Positions 24,118 through 31,216 of a stretch of DNA of 48,655 bases are shown here, piece after piece. The stretch lies in NCBI GenBank assembly GCA_964510205.1, contig CAZEBW010000022.1, forward strand, positions 1 through 48,655, given 5' to 3'. The first letter of the stretch is position 1, and the number at the start of each line of letters is the position of its first letter. This DNA comes from CAZEBW01 sp964510205. Lineage in GTDB: Bacteria; Chloroflexota; Anaerolineae; VGOG01. The notes beneath the pieces were generated by a model. That model did not search any database. It worked only from the letters and a program-made list of their open reading frames with translations, and had not been told where the DNA came from. The position numbers and the translations under genes are program-made.

Positions 24118-24755
24118 CGAATAACACCGCTACGACTCACGCCATCGAACACGTCCGAGCGGCGATGCGTGGCCCGCTGCCCGGCCTCCGGGTTCAGTTC
24201 ACCATGGCTCCGCAGCCGCGCCGCTTGAGTCCACCTCCCGGCGGCCAGCCTCGTCAGGCCGGAGTATTGCTGCTCTTGTACGACATCCGTGACGTGCTCC
24301 ACCTGGTGCTGACCGTGCGCACGCCCGACCTGAATCACCACAGCGGTCAGATTTCGCTGCCCGGCGGCGGGTGGGAAGCGGGGGATGCTTCTCTCGCGGC
24401 GACGGCGTTACGCGAGGCTCAGGAGGAAATCGGGATCGTCACCGACGGGCTGGAGCTTCTCGGTCCCCTCACGTCCCTCTACGTCCCGCCCAGCAACAAC
24501 GTCGTTCACCCCTTCGTCGCCTACGCCCCCCAGCGCCCCGTCTTTGACCCTGACCCCAAAGAAGTAGCCGAGTTGCTGGAGGTTCCGCTGGGGTTGCTTC
24601 TCGGCCCGGCCTCGCGGCGCGAGGAGCTTTGGACCTGGCGCGGCGCACCCTTGCACGTGCCCTTCTACGCGGTGGGGGAGCATAAGGTTTGGGGGGCGAC
24701 GGCTATTATATTGGCTGAGTTCCTGGAACTTCTCAAACATCAGGAGGTCTGGTAG
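24114..24755 (+). CDS. NUDIX hydrolase, CoA-pyrophosphatase-like
   Basis: 213 residues. The segment LTVRTPDLNHHSGQISLPGG followed by TALREAQEEIGI is the signature of the NudL/CoA pyrophosphatase branch. In this branch the first Nudix-box glutamate is not strictly kept. The predicted reaction is cleavage of CoA or a similar nucleoside diphosphate derivative. The start overlaps the stop of the glycosylase gene (ATGA), implying translational coupling. Coupling with a DNA glycosylase may point to oxidised-nucleotide clean-up, but that is inference. Confidence 0.9.
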   Translation: MTNNTATTHAIEHVRAAMRGPLPGLRVQFTMAPQPRRLSPPPGGQPRQAGVLLLLYDIRDVLHLVLTVRTPDLNHHSGQISLPGGGWEAGDASLAATALREAQEEIGIVTDGLELLGPLTSLYVPPSNNVVHPFVAYAPQRPVFDPDPKEVAELLEVPLGLLLGPASRREELWTWRGAPLHVPFYAVGEHKVWGATAIILAEFLELLKHQEVW

Positions 24756-24793
24756 TCTCCCTGTAGAGTGTTGCTACGCCAACACGAGCTGTC

Positions 24794-24887
24794 TGTGTCA
24801 TTGCGAGGCGCGCTGTTTGCGCCGAAGCAATCTCCAATTCACAAGGTGGGGATTGCTTCGCTCCCTACGGTCGTTCGCAATGACACA
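24794..24887. repeat. GTCATTGCGAG element, 94 bp
   Basis: TGTGTCATTGCGA at 24794-24806 and TCGCAATGACACA at 24875-24887 are perfect 13-bp inverted ends. Inside lies GGCGCGCTGTTTGCGCCGAA, also found at 9672-9691. It separates the NUDIX gene from the FAH-family gene. Confidence 0.85.
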
Positions 24888-24926
24888 GCAGCAGCACCGA
24901 AGAGGGAGACTATAGGAGGTCTGTCC

Positions 24927-25697
24927 TTGAAACTGATTCGTTTTCTGAAGAATGACCAGCCGCGCCACGGCCTGATCGAGGGAGAAGTTGTCTACACGGT
25001 CGAGGGTTCCATCTTTGGCGAGTTCCGCCGGGCGGAGGAGGTGGCTGAGTTGGCTGAGGTCGGGCTGCTGGCTCCCTGTCAGCCCAGCAAGATCGTGGCT
25101 GTGGGCCTCAACTATCGCACCCACGCCGCCGAGGCCGGCATGGACGTGCCGCCGGAGCCCCTGCTTTTCTTCAAGCCTCCTTCCTCTGTCATCGGCCCCC
25201 TCGACCCCATCGTCTATCCAGCTCTCTCGCAGCAGGTGGACTACGAGGGCGAACTAGCCGTGATCATCGGACGGCGGGCCAGAAATGTGTCGCCGGAGGA
25301 GGCGCACGACTTCATCCTCGGCTACGCCTGCGGCAACGACGTCACCGCCCGCGACCTGCAGCGGCGGGATGACCAATGGACGCGGGCCAAGGGATTCGAC
25401 ACCTTTTGTCCCCTTGGCCCCTGCATCGTCACCGACCTGGACCCTGCCCATCTGGCCATTCGCACGCGGGTGAATGGCGAAATCCGCCAGAATGCGACCA
25501 CCGCCGACATGGTTTTCAGCGTGGCTGAGCTGATCGCAACCATCTCGCAGGTCATGACCCTGGAGCCGGGCGACGTGATCCTCACCGGCACGCCGTCCGG
25601 CGTGGGGCCGCTGCAGCCCGGCGATGTGGTAGAAGTGGAGATCGAAGGCATCGGCACACTGCGCAATCCGGTGGTGGGACAGGGAGGGGAGGATTGA
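24927..25697 (+). CDS. Fumarylacetoacetate hydrolase family protein
   Basis: 256 residues, the short FAH form. Features: VGLNYRTHAAEAG, FFKPPSSVIGP, the metal-binding EGELAVIIGRRARNV, YACGNDVTARDLQRRD, and DVILTGTPSGVGPLQPGD. This subgroup covers acylpyruvate hydrolases, oxaloacetate decarboxylases/tautomerases and HHDD isomerases; the substrate is not decided by sequence. The start is TTG 24927, because AGGAGG at 24914-24919 is 7 nt upstream. A longer reading would be encoded by the repeat element. Confidence 0.9.
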   Translation: MKLIRFLKNDQPRHGLIEGEVVYTVEGSIFGEFRRAEEVAELAEVGLLAPCQPSKIVAVGLNYRTHAAEAGMDVPPEPLLFFKPPSSVIGPLDPIVYPALSQQVDYEGELAVIIGRRARNVSPEEAHDFILGYACGNDVTARDLQRRDDQWTRAKGFDTFCPLGPCIVTDLDPAHLAIRTRVNGEIRQNATTADMVFSVAELIATISQVMTLEPGDVILTGTPSGVGPLQPGDVVEVEIEGIGTLRNPVVGQGGED

Positions 25698-25795
25698 ATC
25701 CAAGATATTCTCGGTCACATTCGGTCAATCCTCTTGATTCGTTGTCATATCCCCAGACCCCCCGCTTCAGAAACCAGAACCGACTTCCATCCTCG

Positions 25796-26287
25796 TTATC
25801 CCTCTGACTCCCCGAATGCCTGATCTCGAACTTCCTGGTCCACTCGGTAGCGGATGTCGGCGTAGACCACGCCACGCCGTGCCCGCTCCTCCTGCTCGCT
25901 CAGCCATTGGTCCAGTCCCACAGCCTGCAGGCGTCGGTTGTCGGCGATGAGTGCAGGATAAATAGCGTTCAGAGCCTCAATGCGGGAGCATGGGAAATCG
26001 GCGCACTGGCTGCAGAGTTCCAGGCCCCGTTGCTGGGCGCAGACACGGATCTGGCAATAAGGTGGACCGCCGCCAGCACGACAGCCGGGACAACCACCGT
26101 TGGCGTGCAGGCCGTCCAGGAAGCGCCAGAACTCAGCAAAGTCGGGGATGCCGGCTCCCCAGTCAGCCCATCCTTCCTCGGCCATCGCTTCCTGTAACGC
26201 TGCGGCCCGTTCGGGGATGCGCGATCGGGCAGCGCACAACCCACAGTGCAGGCCACAGAAAGTCACGAACTCCAATCTCTCGGTCAT
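25796..26287 (-). CDS. DUF3795 domain protein
   Basis: 163 residues, Cys-rich: FCGLHCGLCAA at the N-terminus, then CPGC, YCQIRVC and LCSQCADFPC. This is the arrangement of DUF3795, a probable metal-binding domain without known function. The start at 26287 is set by GGAGG 5 nt upstream on the minus strand. It lies downstream of a second DUF3795 gene on the same strand but is separated from it by a strong terminator, so the two may be expressed separately. Confidence 0.85.
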   Translation of the reverse strand: MTERLEFVTFCGLHCGLCAARSRIPERAAALQEAMAEEGWADWGAGIPDFAEFWRFLDGLHANGGCPGCRAGGGPPYCQIRVCAQQRGLELCSQCADFPCSRIEALNAIYPALIADNRRLQAVGLDQWLSEQEERARRGVVYADIRYRVDQEVRDQAFGESEG

Positions 26288-26306
26288 CTCAGCCTCCATT
26301 GTGTGT

Positions 26307-26345
26307 AAAAAGAGCCTCCCGCAGGCTCCAAAGCCTGCGGGAGGC
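26307..26345 (-). terminator. Rho-independent terminator between the DUF3795 genes
   Basis: GCCTCCCGCAGGCT at 26314-26327 and AGCCTGCGGGAGGC at 26332-26345 form a perfect 14-bp stem with a 4-nt loop. On the minus strand it is followed by CTCTTTTT, so it terminates transcripts coming from 26723. Confidence 0.93.
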
Positions 26346-26354
26346 TGCTCTACC

Positions 26355-26723
26355 TCAGAGGCTCTGCCTGATGGCATCCAGGGTGGCCCTGGCGTCCGGC
26401 ACGAAGCCGAAGAAGCCTTCGATCTTCTCGCACCCGTCGTAGTCAGCGCAGTAGGCGCAGTTGAGAACGCCCCGCTCCATGCCGCAGGCGCGGATGTCGC
26501 ACTCGTACCAGTGGCCGCACTTGCGCTCCCCTTCGGTCGTGCAGCCGTCGCAGATGACGGACTCGACGGTGATGTCGGGCGCGTTGTACTCTTCGCGCCA
26601 CTGCGCGGCCACCTGCTCCAGCGCGGCGCGGTCGTCGGCCTGGGTGGCGACGTAGGCCGGGCAGTCGCTGCACACCAGGCCACAGTAAGCGATGGCCGTT
26701 TCCACTTCCGAGATCTTGTCCAT
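26355..26723 (-). CDS. DUF3795 domain protein
   Basis: 122 residues with the pattern YCGLVCSDCPAY, VICDGCTTEGERKCGHWYEC, DIRACGMERGV and NCAYCADYDGC. This is a typical DUF3795 cysteine set. The start at 26723 is supported by GAGGAACAA just upstream. It is distantly related to its downstream neighbour at 25796-26287, suggesting an old tandem duplication. Confidence 0.85.
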   Translation of the reverse strand: MDKISEVETAIAYCGLVCSDCPAYVATQADDRAALEQVAAQWREEYNAPDITVESVICDGCTTEGERKCGHWYECDIRACGMERGVLNCAYCADYDGCEKIEGFFGFVPDARATLDAIRQSL

Positions 26724-26755
26724 TTGTTCCTCCTTGAAGTTTTTTTGCGATGGCC

Positions 26756-27007
26756 TCAAGCCATCTGTCCAATCCGCTTTTGCGCCCGCAGCACCAGGAA
26801 GGTGAGCCAGGGCGAGGGCTTCTTCTTGTCGGCGAAGGACCAGCCTTTCCAAGCGCGGTACATCGAGGCCGCGGTGTAACGCCCCTCCTCATCGGCCTGG
26901 GCTGTGATGGTCTCCACTATCTCCTGAAAACGGGAATCGGCGTGGACGAAGGGGAAGCGGCTGAGCGCGTCCGCCCCCATTTGAAACACACCCGTTTGAT
27001 TTAGCAT
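26756..27007 (-). pseudogene. C-terminal fragment of a larger conserved protein
   Basis: 83 residues. ADSRFQEIVETITAQADEEG and YRAWKGWSFADKKKPSPWLT look like the C-terminal part of a roughly 300-residue family with alpha-alpha toroid repeats, which is often mislabelled nitrogen fixation protein. No upstream N-terminal part is present; a plus-strand promoter lies directly beyond 27007. I therefore read it as a truncated remnant. It could still be translated, since an ATG starts it. Confidence 0.5.
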
Positions 27008-27050
27008 GCGAGCACTCCGTCAGCTTGATTATAGCACGACAAACCGCGCT

Positions 27051-27078
27051 TTGCAATTGTGGGATTTTGCACTATACT
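27051..27078 (+). promoter_or_regulatory. Promoter of the G1P dehydrogenase gene
   Basis: TTGCAA at 27051-27056 and TATACT at 27073-27078 with a 16-bp spacer, 41 bp before ATG 27120. Confidence 0.6.
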
Positions 27079-27119
27079 TGTGTGAGTCGGGTTTCGTTCA
27101 AAAAGGGGAGGGATGGGAG

Positions 27120-28436
27120 ATGGCAATGAAGGACTTCATCTATGGCCAAACGATTGAATGTGAGTGCGGCAGGACGCATCGTGTCGAGCCGGAGCGGGTG
27201 ATCTACGAGGAGAACGCACTCGCCCGGCTGCCTGAAGTGCTGGCGGAGTACACAGCGGGTCGCCGAGCTGTCTTGCTGATGGATGCGCGGACGCGCGAGG
27301 TGGCCGGCAAGGAGGCGGCGGCTGTGCTGAGGGACGCCGCCTGGCAGGTCTCCAAGATTGTGATTCCGGATCCAGCCGATGGGGGATCGCCTGTTTGCGA
27401 CGATCATACCCACGACTGGCTGCTCCATCAAATTGAGGCGACGGACATCGTTGTCCCCGTCGGCAGCGGTGTGTTGAACGATCTGGGCAAGTGGATCGCT
27501 TTTGATCTGGATGTTCCCTACGTCTGCTTCGGGACAGCGGCCAGCATGAACGGCTATGCTTCGGCCAACGTGGCCACGACGATCAAGGGGGTGAAATCGC
27601 TTCTGTGGGCGCGCCCGCCGCGCACGGTGGTTTCCGACCCGACCGTTCTCCGCGACGCGCCCTACGAGTTGACCACCGCCGGGCTAGGCGACATCCTGGC
27701 CAAGTCGGTGAGTTCCGCCGATTGGCGCATGAACCACTTCCTGTTCGACGACTACTTCTGCCAGCGCTCGGTTTCCCTGATCGCCGACATCGAGCCGCTG
27801 TACCTGGATCACCCGGAGGACGTGCGGGAACGAAAGCCGGAGGCCCTGGAGGCCCTGTTTCACGGTCTGCACTTGACCGGCATCGCCATGACCATGGCCG
27901 AGACCTCCTCGCCGGCTTCGGGGGCGGAGCACCTGGTTTCTCACACCCTGGACATGATGTCCTCTCTCGACGGGGCGCCCCACGATCTGCACGGCAGACA
28001 GGTCGGACTGGGCACGGTGTTGGCCTCCGAGGTGTACCGCCGCGTCATTGCCCTGGAATCGCCCGATTTTTTCCCTGCCTCAATGGGCATTGATAGGGCC
28101 TTCTGGGGCCCGTTGGGGGATGAGGTCGAATCCCGCTACGCCCAGAAAGCGGAGCGGCTGCAGAAAGCAGTCGAGATTCTCGTGCAGGGCGATTCGTGGG
28201 ATCGTCTGCGCGAGGAAGTGAGACCCTTTCTCCGCTCGCCGGAGCGGATTCGCAACTGTCTGAAGCGGGCTGGCGCGGCCTATCGAGCCGAGGATATCGG
28301 GTGCACGCCAGAAAGGCTGCTGCGCGCCACGCTCCATCTGCACGAGATCCGTTCTCGCTTCACGGTGATAGACCTCGCTCGCCTGGTGGGTGTCCTTCCC
28401 CAGGCGGCGGCGGAAATCGTCGAAGGTTTGAGTTGA
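27120..28436 (+). CDS. sn-Glycerol-1-phosphate dehydrogenase family protein
   Basis: About 438 residues, iron-containing alcohol dehydrogenase superfamily, EgsA/AraM branch. The NAD-binding part has VPVGSGVLNDLGKW and CFGTAASMNGYASANV. Metal ligands are expected in LGDILAKSVSSADW, GAEHLVSHTLDMM and HDLHGRQVGLGT. The reaction would be interconversion of dihydroxyacetone phosphate and G1P, the archaeal lipid backbone, or a related polyol step in bacteria. No archaeal ether-lipid gene is adjacent. ATG 27120 and 27126 are both possible: GGGGAGGG at 27105-27112 favours the first, GGGAG at 27115-27119 the second. Confidence 0.88.
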   Translation: MAMKDFIYGQTIECECGRTHRVEPERVIYEENALARLPEVLAEYTAGRRAVLLMDARTREVAGKEAAAVLRDAAWQVSKIVIPDPADGGSPVCDDHTHDWLLHQIEATDIVVPVGSGVLNDLGKWIAFDLDVPYVCFGTAASMNGYASANVATTIKGVKSLLWARPPRTVVSDPTVLRDAPYELTTAGLGDILAKSVSSADWRMNHFLFDDYFCQRSVSLIADIEPLYLDHPEDVRERKPEALEALFHGLHLTGIAMTMAETSSPASGAEHLVSHTLDMMSSLDGAPHDLHGRQVGLGTVLASEVYRRVIALESPDFFPASMGIDRAFWGPLGDEVESRYAQKAERLQKAVEILVQGDSWDRLREEVRPFLRSPERIRNCLKRAGAAYRAEDIGCTPERLLRATLHLHEIRSRFTVIDLARLVGVLPQAAAEIVEGLS

Positions 28437-28523
28437 GGCGGGCCAAGACCGCCCGTTGTCGAAACAATCGGTCTGGCGTGTTGAGTTGAGAAGAATACCA
28501 CAGCGGATTTTTCCGATTCGGTG

Positions 28524-28765
28524 TATAATCATTCTGGCTGAGAGAGTCTGGTATCTGGTGTGCTGGCATTTTCGGCTTTACGGAATGCCCATGGCCGTGG
28601 ACCCGGCCTTTCGTCACCCGAGGTCTCCCGGAAAGTCTTTGAAGATGCTCCCAGCCCCCGTCCCCGGGGGCGTCGCCGGCGTGATTGCGCCACGAAAGTC
28701 GCCCCGGGGACGGGGCTTCGAGCACTTTCCGGGAAAGCTCACCCCAAAGAGGAGGTACCTCCACC
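28524..28765 (+). promoter_or_regulatory. Structured leader of the MFS transporter gene
   Basis: TATAATC at 28524 is a possible -10 box with no good -35. The following 235 nt contain successive inverted repeats: GGCATT/AATGCC (about 28565-28590), GGCCGTGG/CCCGGCC, and a long imperfect pair. That pair sets CCCGGAAAGT and CCCCGTCCCCGGGGG (28628-28675) against CGCCCCGGGGACGGGG and ACTTTCCGGG (28700-28735). The ribosome binding site itself lies in a perfect palindrome, GGAGGTACCTCC, at 28751-28762. It matches no riboswitch class I know. Confidence 0.5.
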
Positions 28766-29971
28766 ATTCATTTCCCTGAACGCAAGTTAGCCTTTCAGCT
28801 TGGCACAGCCACCGTGGCCCGGCTGATTCTCAACACTTCTCGACGCTTCGCTTACCCTTTCGCCTCGGCCCTCAGCCGAGGATTGGGCGTGCCGCTGGCT
28901 GCCGTCACCTCCCTCATCGCCGTCAACCAGGCGACCGGAGTGCTCAGCCCGATCTTCGGTCCGCTGGGAGACCGCTGGGGCTACCGGGTGATGATGCTGG
29001 CTGGATTGGGCATGCTCACCGTCGGGATGCTGGCCGGCGGCTTGCTACCGGCCTACGTCCCTTCCACTGCGTTTAGGGTAGGCGTGGTGTTGCTGGCCTT
29101 GTTCTTGGCTGGCCTGGGCAAAAGCATTTTCGATCCGGCTTTGCACGCCTATGTGGGCGACCGGGTGACCTACCAACGCCGAGGGCTGGCTGTTGGGATG
29201 CTGGAATTCTCCTGGGCTGGGAGTGCGTTGGTGGGCCTTCCGCTCGTGGGCTTGCTGATAGAGCGGGTGGGATGGCGCGCGCCCTTTTTCGCGCTGGGTG
29301 GGCTTGGCCTGCTCAGCCTGGTCGCACTGTGGGCTCTCATCCCAGCTAGTGGACATCAGCAGCGCGCCGCTGAAAGCCTGATGGGTTTTCGCGAAGCTTG
29401 GCGGCGGCTCAGCGGGGAGCGAGCGGCCCTGGGCGCGTTGGCCTTTGGCCTCTTGATCAGCGCCGCCAACGATAACCTGTTCGTGGTCTACGGCGTCTGG
29501 ATGGAATCGGCTTTTGGCCTGAGCATCGCCGTGCTGGGGGCGGCCACCACCGTCATCGGCGTGGCCGAGCTGTTGGGCGAGGGGCTAACGGCCTCCATCG
29601 CCGATCGGTTGGGGCTGGAGCGGGCGATTGTCGGCGGCGTGGTATTGGCGGCGCTGAGTTACGTCCTGCTGCCGCTAGTGGGCCGCACGCTGCCGCTGGC
29701 GATGATGGGGCTGTTCGTCACCTTTCTCACTTTTGAGTTCACCATCGTCACAGCCATATCTCTCTTCACCGAAGTGTTGCCCGATGCGCGGGCCACCATG
29801 ATGTCGTCTTGTGTGGCGGCCATCAGCGTCGGGCGGATGGTGGGAGCCCTCGTCGGTGGACCCGTGTGGCTGGCCGGTGGGATGCTGGCTATCGGCCTTG
29901 TCTCGGCTGTCGTCAGTGGATTGGCGCTGGGGGTATTGATCTGGGGACTGCGCGGCTGGCGGGATGGATGA
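28766..29971 (+). CDS. MFS transporter
   Basis: About 401 residues with twelve predicted helices. The loop 2-3 motif is GPLGDRWGYRVMMLAG, a variant of the MFS signature; a second-half counterpart is ADRLGLERAIVGG. It is an inner-membrane secondary transporter, probably an exporter, of unknown substrate. The start is uncertain. The conserved sequence begins around TATVARLILNTSRRFAYPF, no ATG is suitably placed, and an ATT at 28766 sits 10 nt after GGAGG. A TTG at 28685 would read through the leader hairpins and looks less likely. Confidence 0.88.
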   Translation: MHFPERKLAFQLGTATVARLILNTSRRFAYPFASALSRGLGVPLAAVTSLIAVNQATGVLSPIFGPLGDRWGYRVMMLAGLGMLTVGMLAGGLLPAYVPSTAFRVGVVLLALFLAGLGKSIFDPALHAYVGDRVTYQRRGLAVGMLEFSWAGSALVGLPLVGLLIERVGWRAPFFALGGLGLLSLVALWALIPASGHQQRAAESLMGFREAWRRLSGERAALGALAFGLLISAANDNLFVVYGVWMESAFGLSIAVLGAATTVIGVAELLGEGLTASIADRLGLERAIVGGVVLAALSYVLLPLVGRTLPLAMMGLFVTFLTFEFTIVTAISLFTEVLPDARATMMSSCVAAISVGRMVGALVGGPVWLAGGMLAIGLVSAVVSGLALGVLIWGLRGWRDG

Positions 29972-29996
29972 AGTAGAAGGGGAGGGGAAGGGTCTC

Positions 29997-30479
29997 ATGA
30001 GCGCTCCAGAGGAAATCGTTGCCCGGCTGTTGACGGAACAGGAGCTGACCATCTCCGTGGCCGAATCCTGCACCGGCGGCCTCATCGCCCACCGGCTGAC
30101 CAACGTGTCGGGCAGCTCGGCCTATTTCGTCGGCGGGGTAGTGGCCTATGCCAACCAAGCCAAGGAGCGGCTGCTGGGGGTGTCTGGCCAGACTCTGGCG
30201 ACGGACGGAGCAGTCAGCGAGGCGTGTGCGCGGCAGATGGCTGGCGGCGCGCGCCGCCTCTTCGACACCGATGTGGCTCTCTCTTCCACCGGCATCGCCG
30301 GCCCCACCGGCGGCACGCCCGAAAAGCCGGTGGGCCTGGTCTACGTGGCCCTGTCCGCCGAGGACGTCGAGCGCTGCGAGCAGCATCTGTGGCAGGGGGA
30401 TCGGCTGGAGAACAAGCGGCAAACCGCCGAAGCGGCTTTGGAGATGCTGCGCCAATATCTGAAAGCGAGGCGACCATGA
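29997..30479 (+). CDS. pncC: CinA C-terminal family protein (PncC-like NMN amidohydrolase)
   Basis: 160 residues, the stand-alone CinA C-terminal domain. Motifs: SVAESCTGGLIAHRLTNVSG, YFVGGVVAYANQAK, SEACARQMAGGAR and STGIAGPTGGTPEKPVGLVY. Known members deamidate nicotinamide mononucleotide in pyridine nucleotide recycling. ATG 29997 is preferred to ATG 29964, because the latter overlaps the transporter stop and GGGGAGGGGAAGGG stands between them. The next gene overlaps by ATGA. Confidence 0.93.
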   Translation: MSAPEEIVARLLTEQELTISVAESCTGGLIAHRLTNVSGSSAYFVGGVVAYANQAKERLLGVSGQTLATDGAVSEACARQMAGGARRLFDTDVALSSTGIAGPTGGTPEKPVGLVYVALSAEDVERCEQHLWQGDRLENKRQTAEAALEMLRQYLKARRP

Positions 30480-30736
30480 AATTCGTGGACATTCCGACGG
30501 CTGTCGAGGCCCGCTTCGACGAGGAGGGCCGGGTCATTCCCATGACCTTCCACTGGCGGGGACGGAAGGTGCGCATCAGCGACGTGGGGCGCCGCTGGAC
30601 GGAGCCGCACGGTCCCCACCAGCTTCGTCACTACCTGGTCATGACCCCGGCACTCGACACTTTCGAGCTCTGTCTGGATACGGACGCCATGCAGTGGAAG
30701 ATCACCAGGGTGTGGGAGAGGGAGATCGTGGCGTGA
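30476..30736 (+). CDS. Conserved hypothetical protein (DUF6504-like)
   Basis: 86 residues, beta-rich: PMTFHWRGRKVRISDVGRRW, HYLVMTPALDTFELCLD and WKITRVWERE. The pattern fits a small family of wrap-like beta proteins I know as DUF6504; the name is from memory. It starts in an ATGA overlap with the pncC-like gene, so the two are translated together. No catalytic residues can be named. Confidence 0.75.
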   Translation: MKFVDIPTAVEARFDEEGRVIPMTFHWRGRKVRISDVGRRWTEPHGPHQLRHYLVMTPALDTFELCLDTDAMQWKITRVWEREIVA

Positions 30737-30743
30737 TCTAAAC

Positions 30744-30776
30744 CGCGTGAAACGTGAAGACGTGAAGCGTGATGAC
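30744..30776. repeat. CGTGAAA-type short tandem repeat between convergent genes
   Basis: Units CGTGAAA, CGTGAAG, ACGTGAAG and CGTGATG follow one another with a 7-8 nt period, directly after the DUF6504-like gene. This is the same style as the other heptanucleotide arrays. Confidence 0.6.
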
Positions 30777-30788
30777 CGTTTCTGGTTG

Positions 30789-31181
30789 TTAGCCTCTCTT
30801 GGCCTCGACTCTCTCCCTAAACCTCTCCACATCAATGATCATCCGCCCGTGCTCCCCCTCGCCGATTCTCTCCACCTCGTCGAAGGCCTCCACGCGGAAA
30901 GCGAGCTTGCGGCCCTCGACGGACAGCAGCTTCGCCTGGGCACGGACGGTCATGCCCAGCGGGGTGGCCGCCAGGTGCCGCACGTCCACCTCCACGCCCA
31001 CAGTGCGCTGGCCAGGGGGCAGGAGGTGGTCAACGGCGGCTACGGCGGCCCTCTCCATCAGCCGGATCATCACCGGCGTGGCCAGCACGGCTACGTTTCC
31101 GCTGCCCAGGTGTTGGGCCGTGTTCTCCTCGCGCACTACCATCTCGTTCTCGCCTATCAGGCCCGGTACGATTTCCTTCAT
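30789..31181 (-). CDS. Hotdog-fold thioesterase (FlK-like)
   Basis: 130 residues: VREENTAQHLGSGNVAVLAT, RLMERAAVAAVDHLLPPGQR, VDVRHLAATPLGMTVRAQA and FRVEAFDE. The glutamate of the central helix and the histidine of VRHLAATP match the catalytic pair of fluoroacetyl-CoA-thioesterase-like proteins, which hydrolyse small acyl-CoA esters. The start at 31181 gives the standard N-terminus MKEIVPGL. It is convergent with the DUF6504-like gene. Confidence 0.88.
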   Translation of the reverse strand: MKEIVPGLIGENEMVVREENTAQHLGSGNVAVLATPVMIRLMERAAVAAVDHLLPPGQRTVGVEVDVRHLAATPLGMTVRAQAKLLSVEGRKLAFRVEAFDEVERIGEGEHGRMIIDVERFRERVEAKRG

Positions 31182-31216
31182 TTTTCGACCTCCAGTTTCC
31201 AATGTCTACTATCCGA

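Noticed and set aside
28530..28600. TPP riboswitch suggested by CTGAGA and TCTGGTATCTGG near 28538
   Set aside because: The order and spacing of the conserved TPP elements are wrong and no GGGG..ACCC pairing is present.
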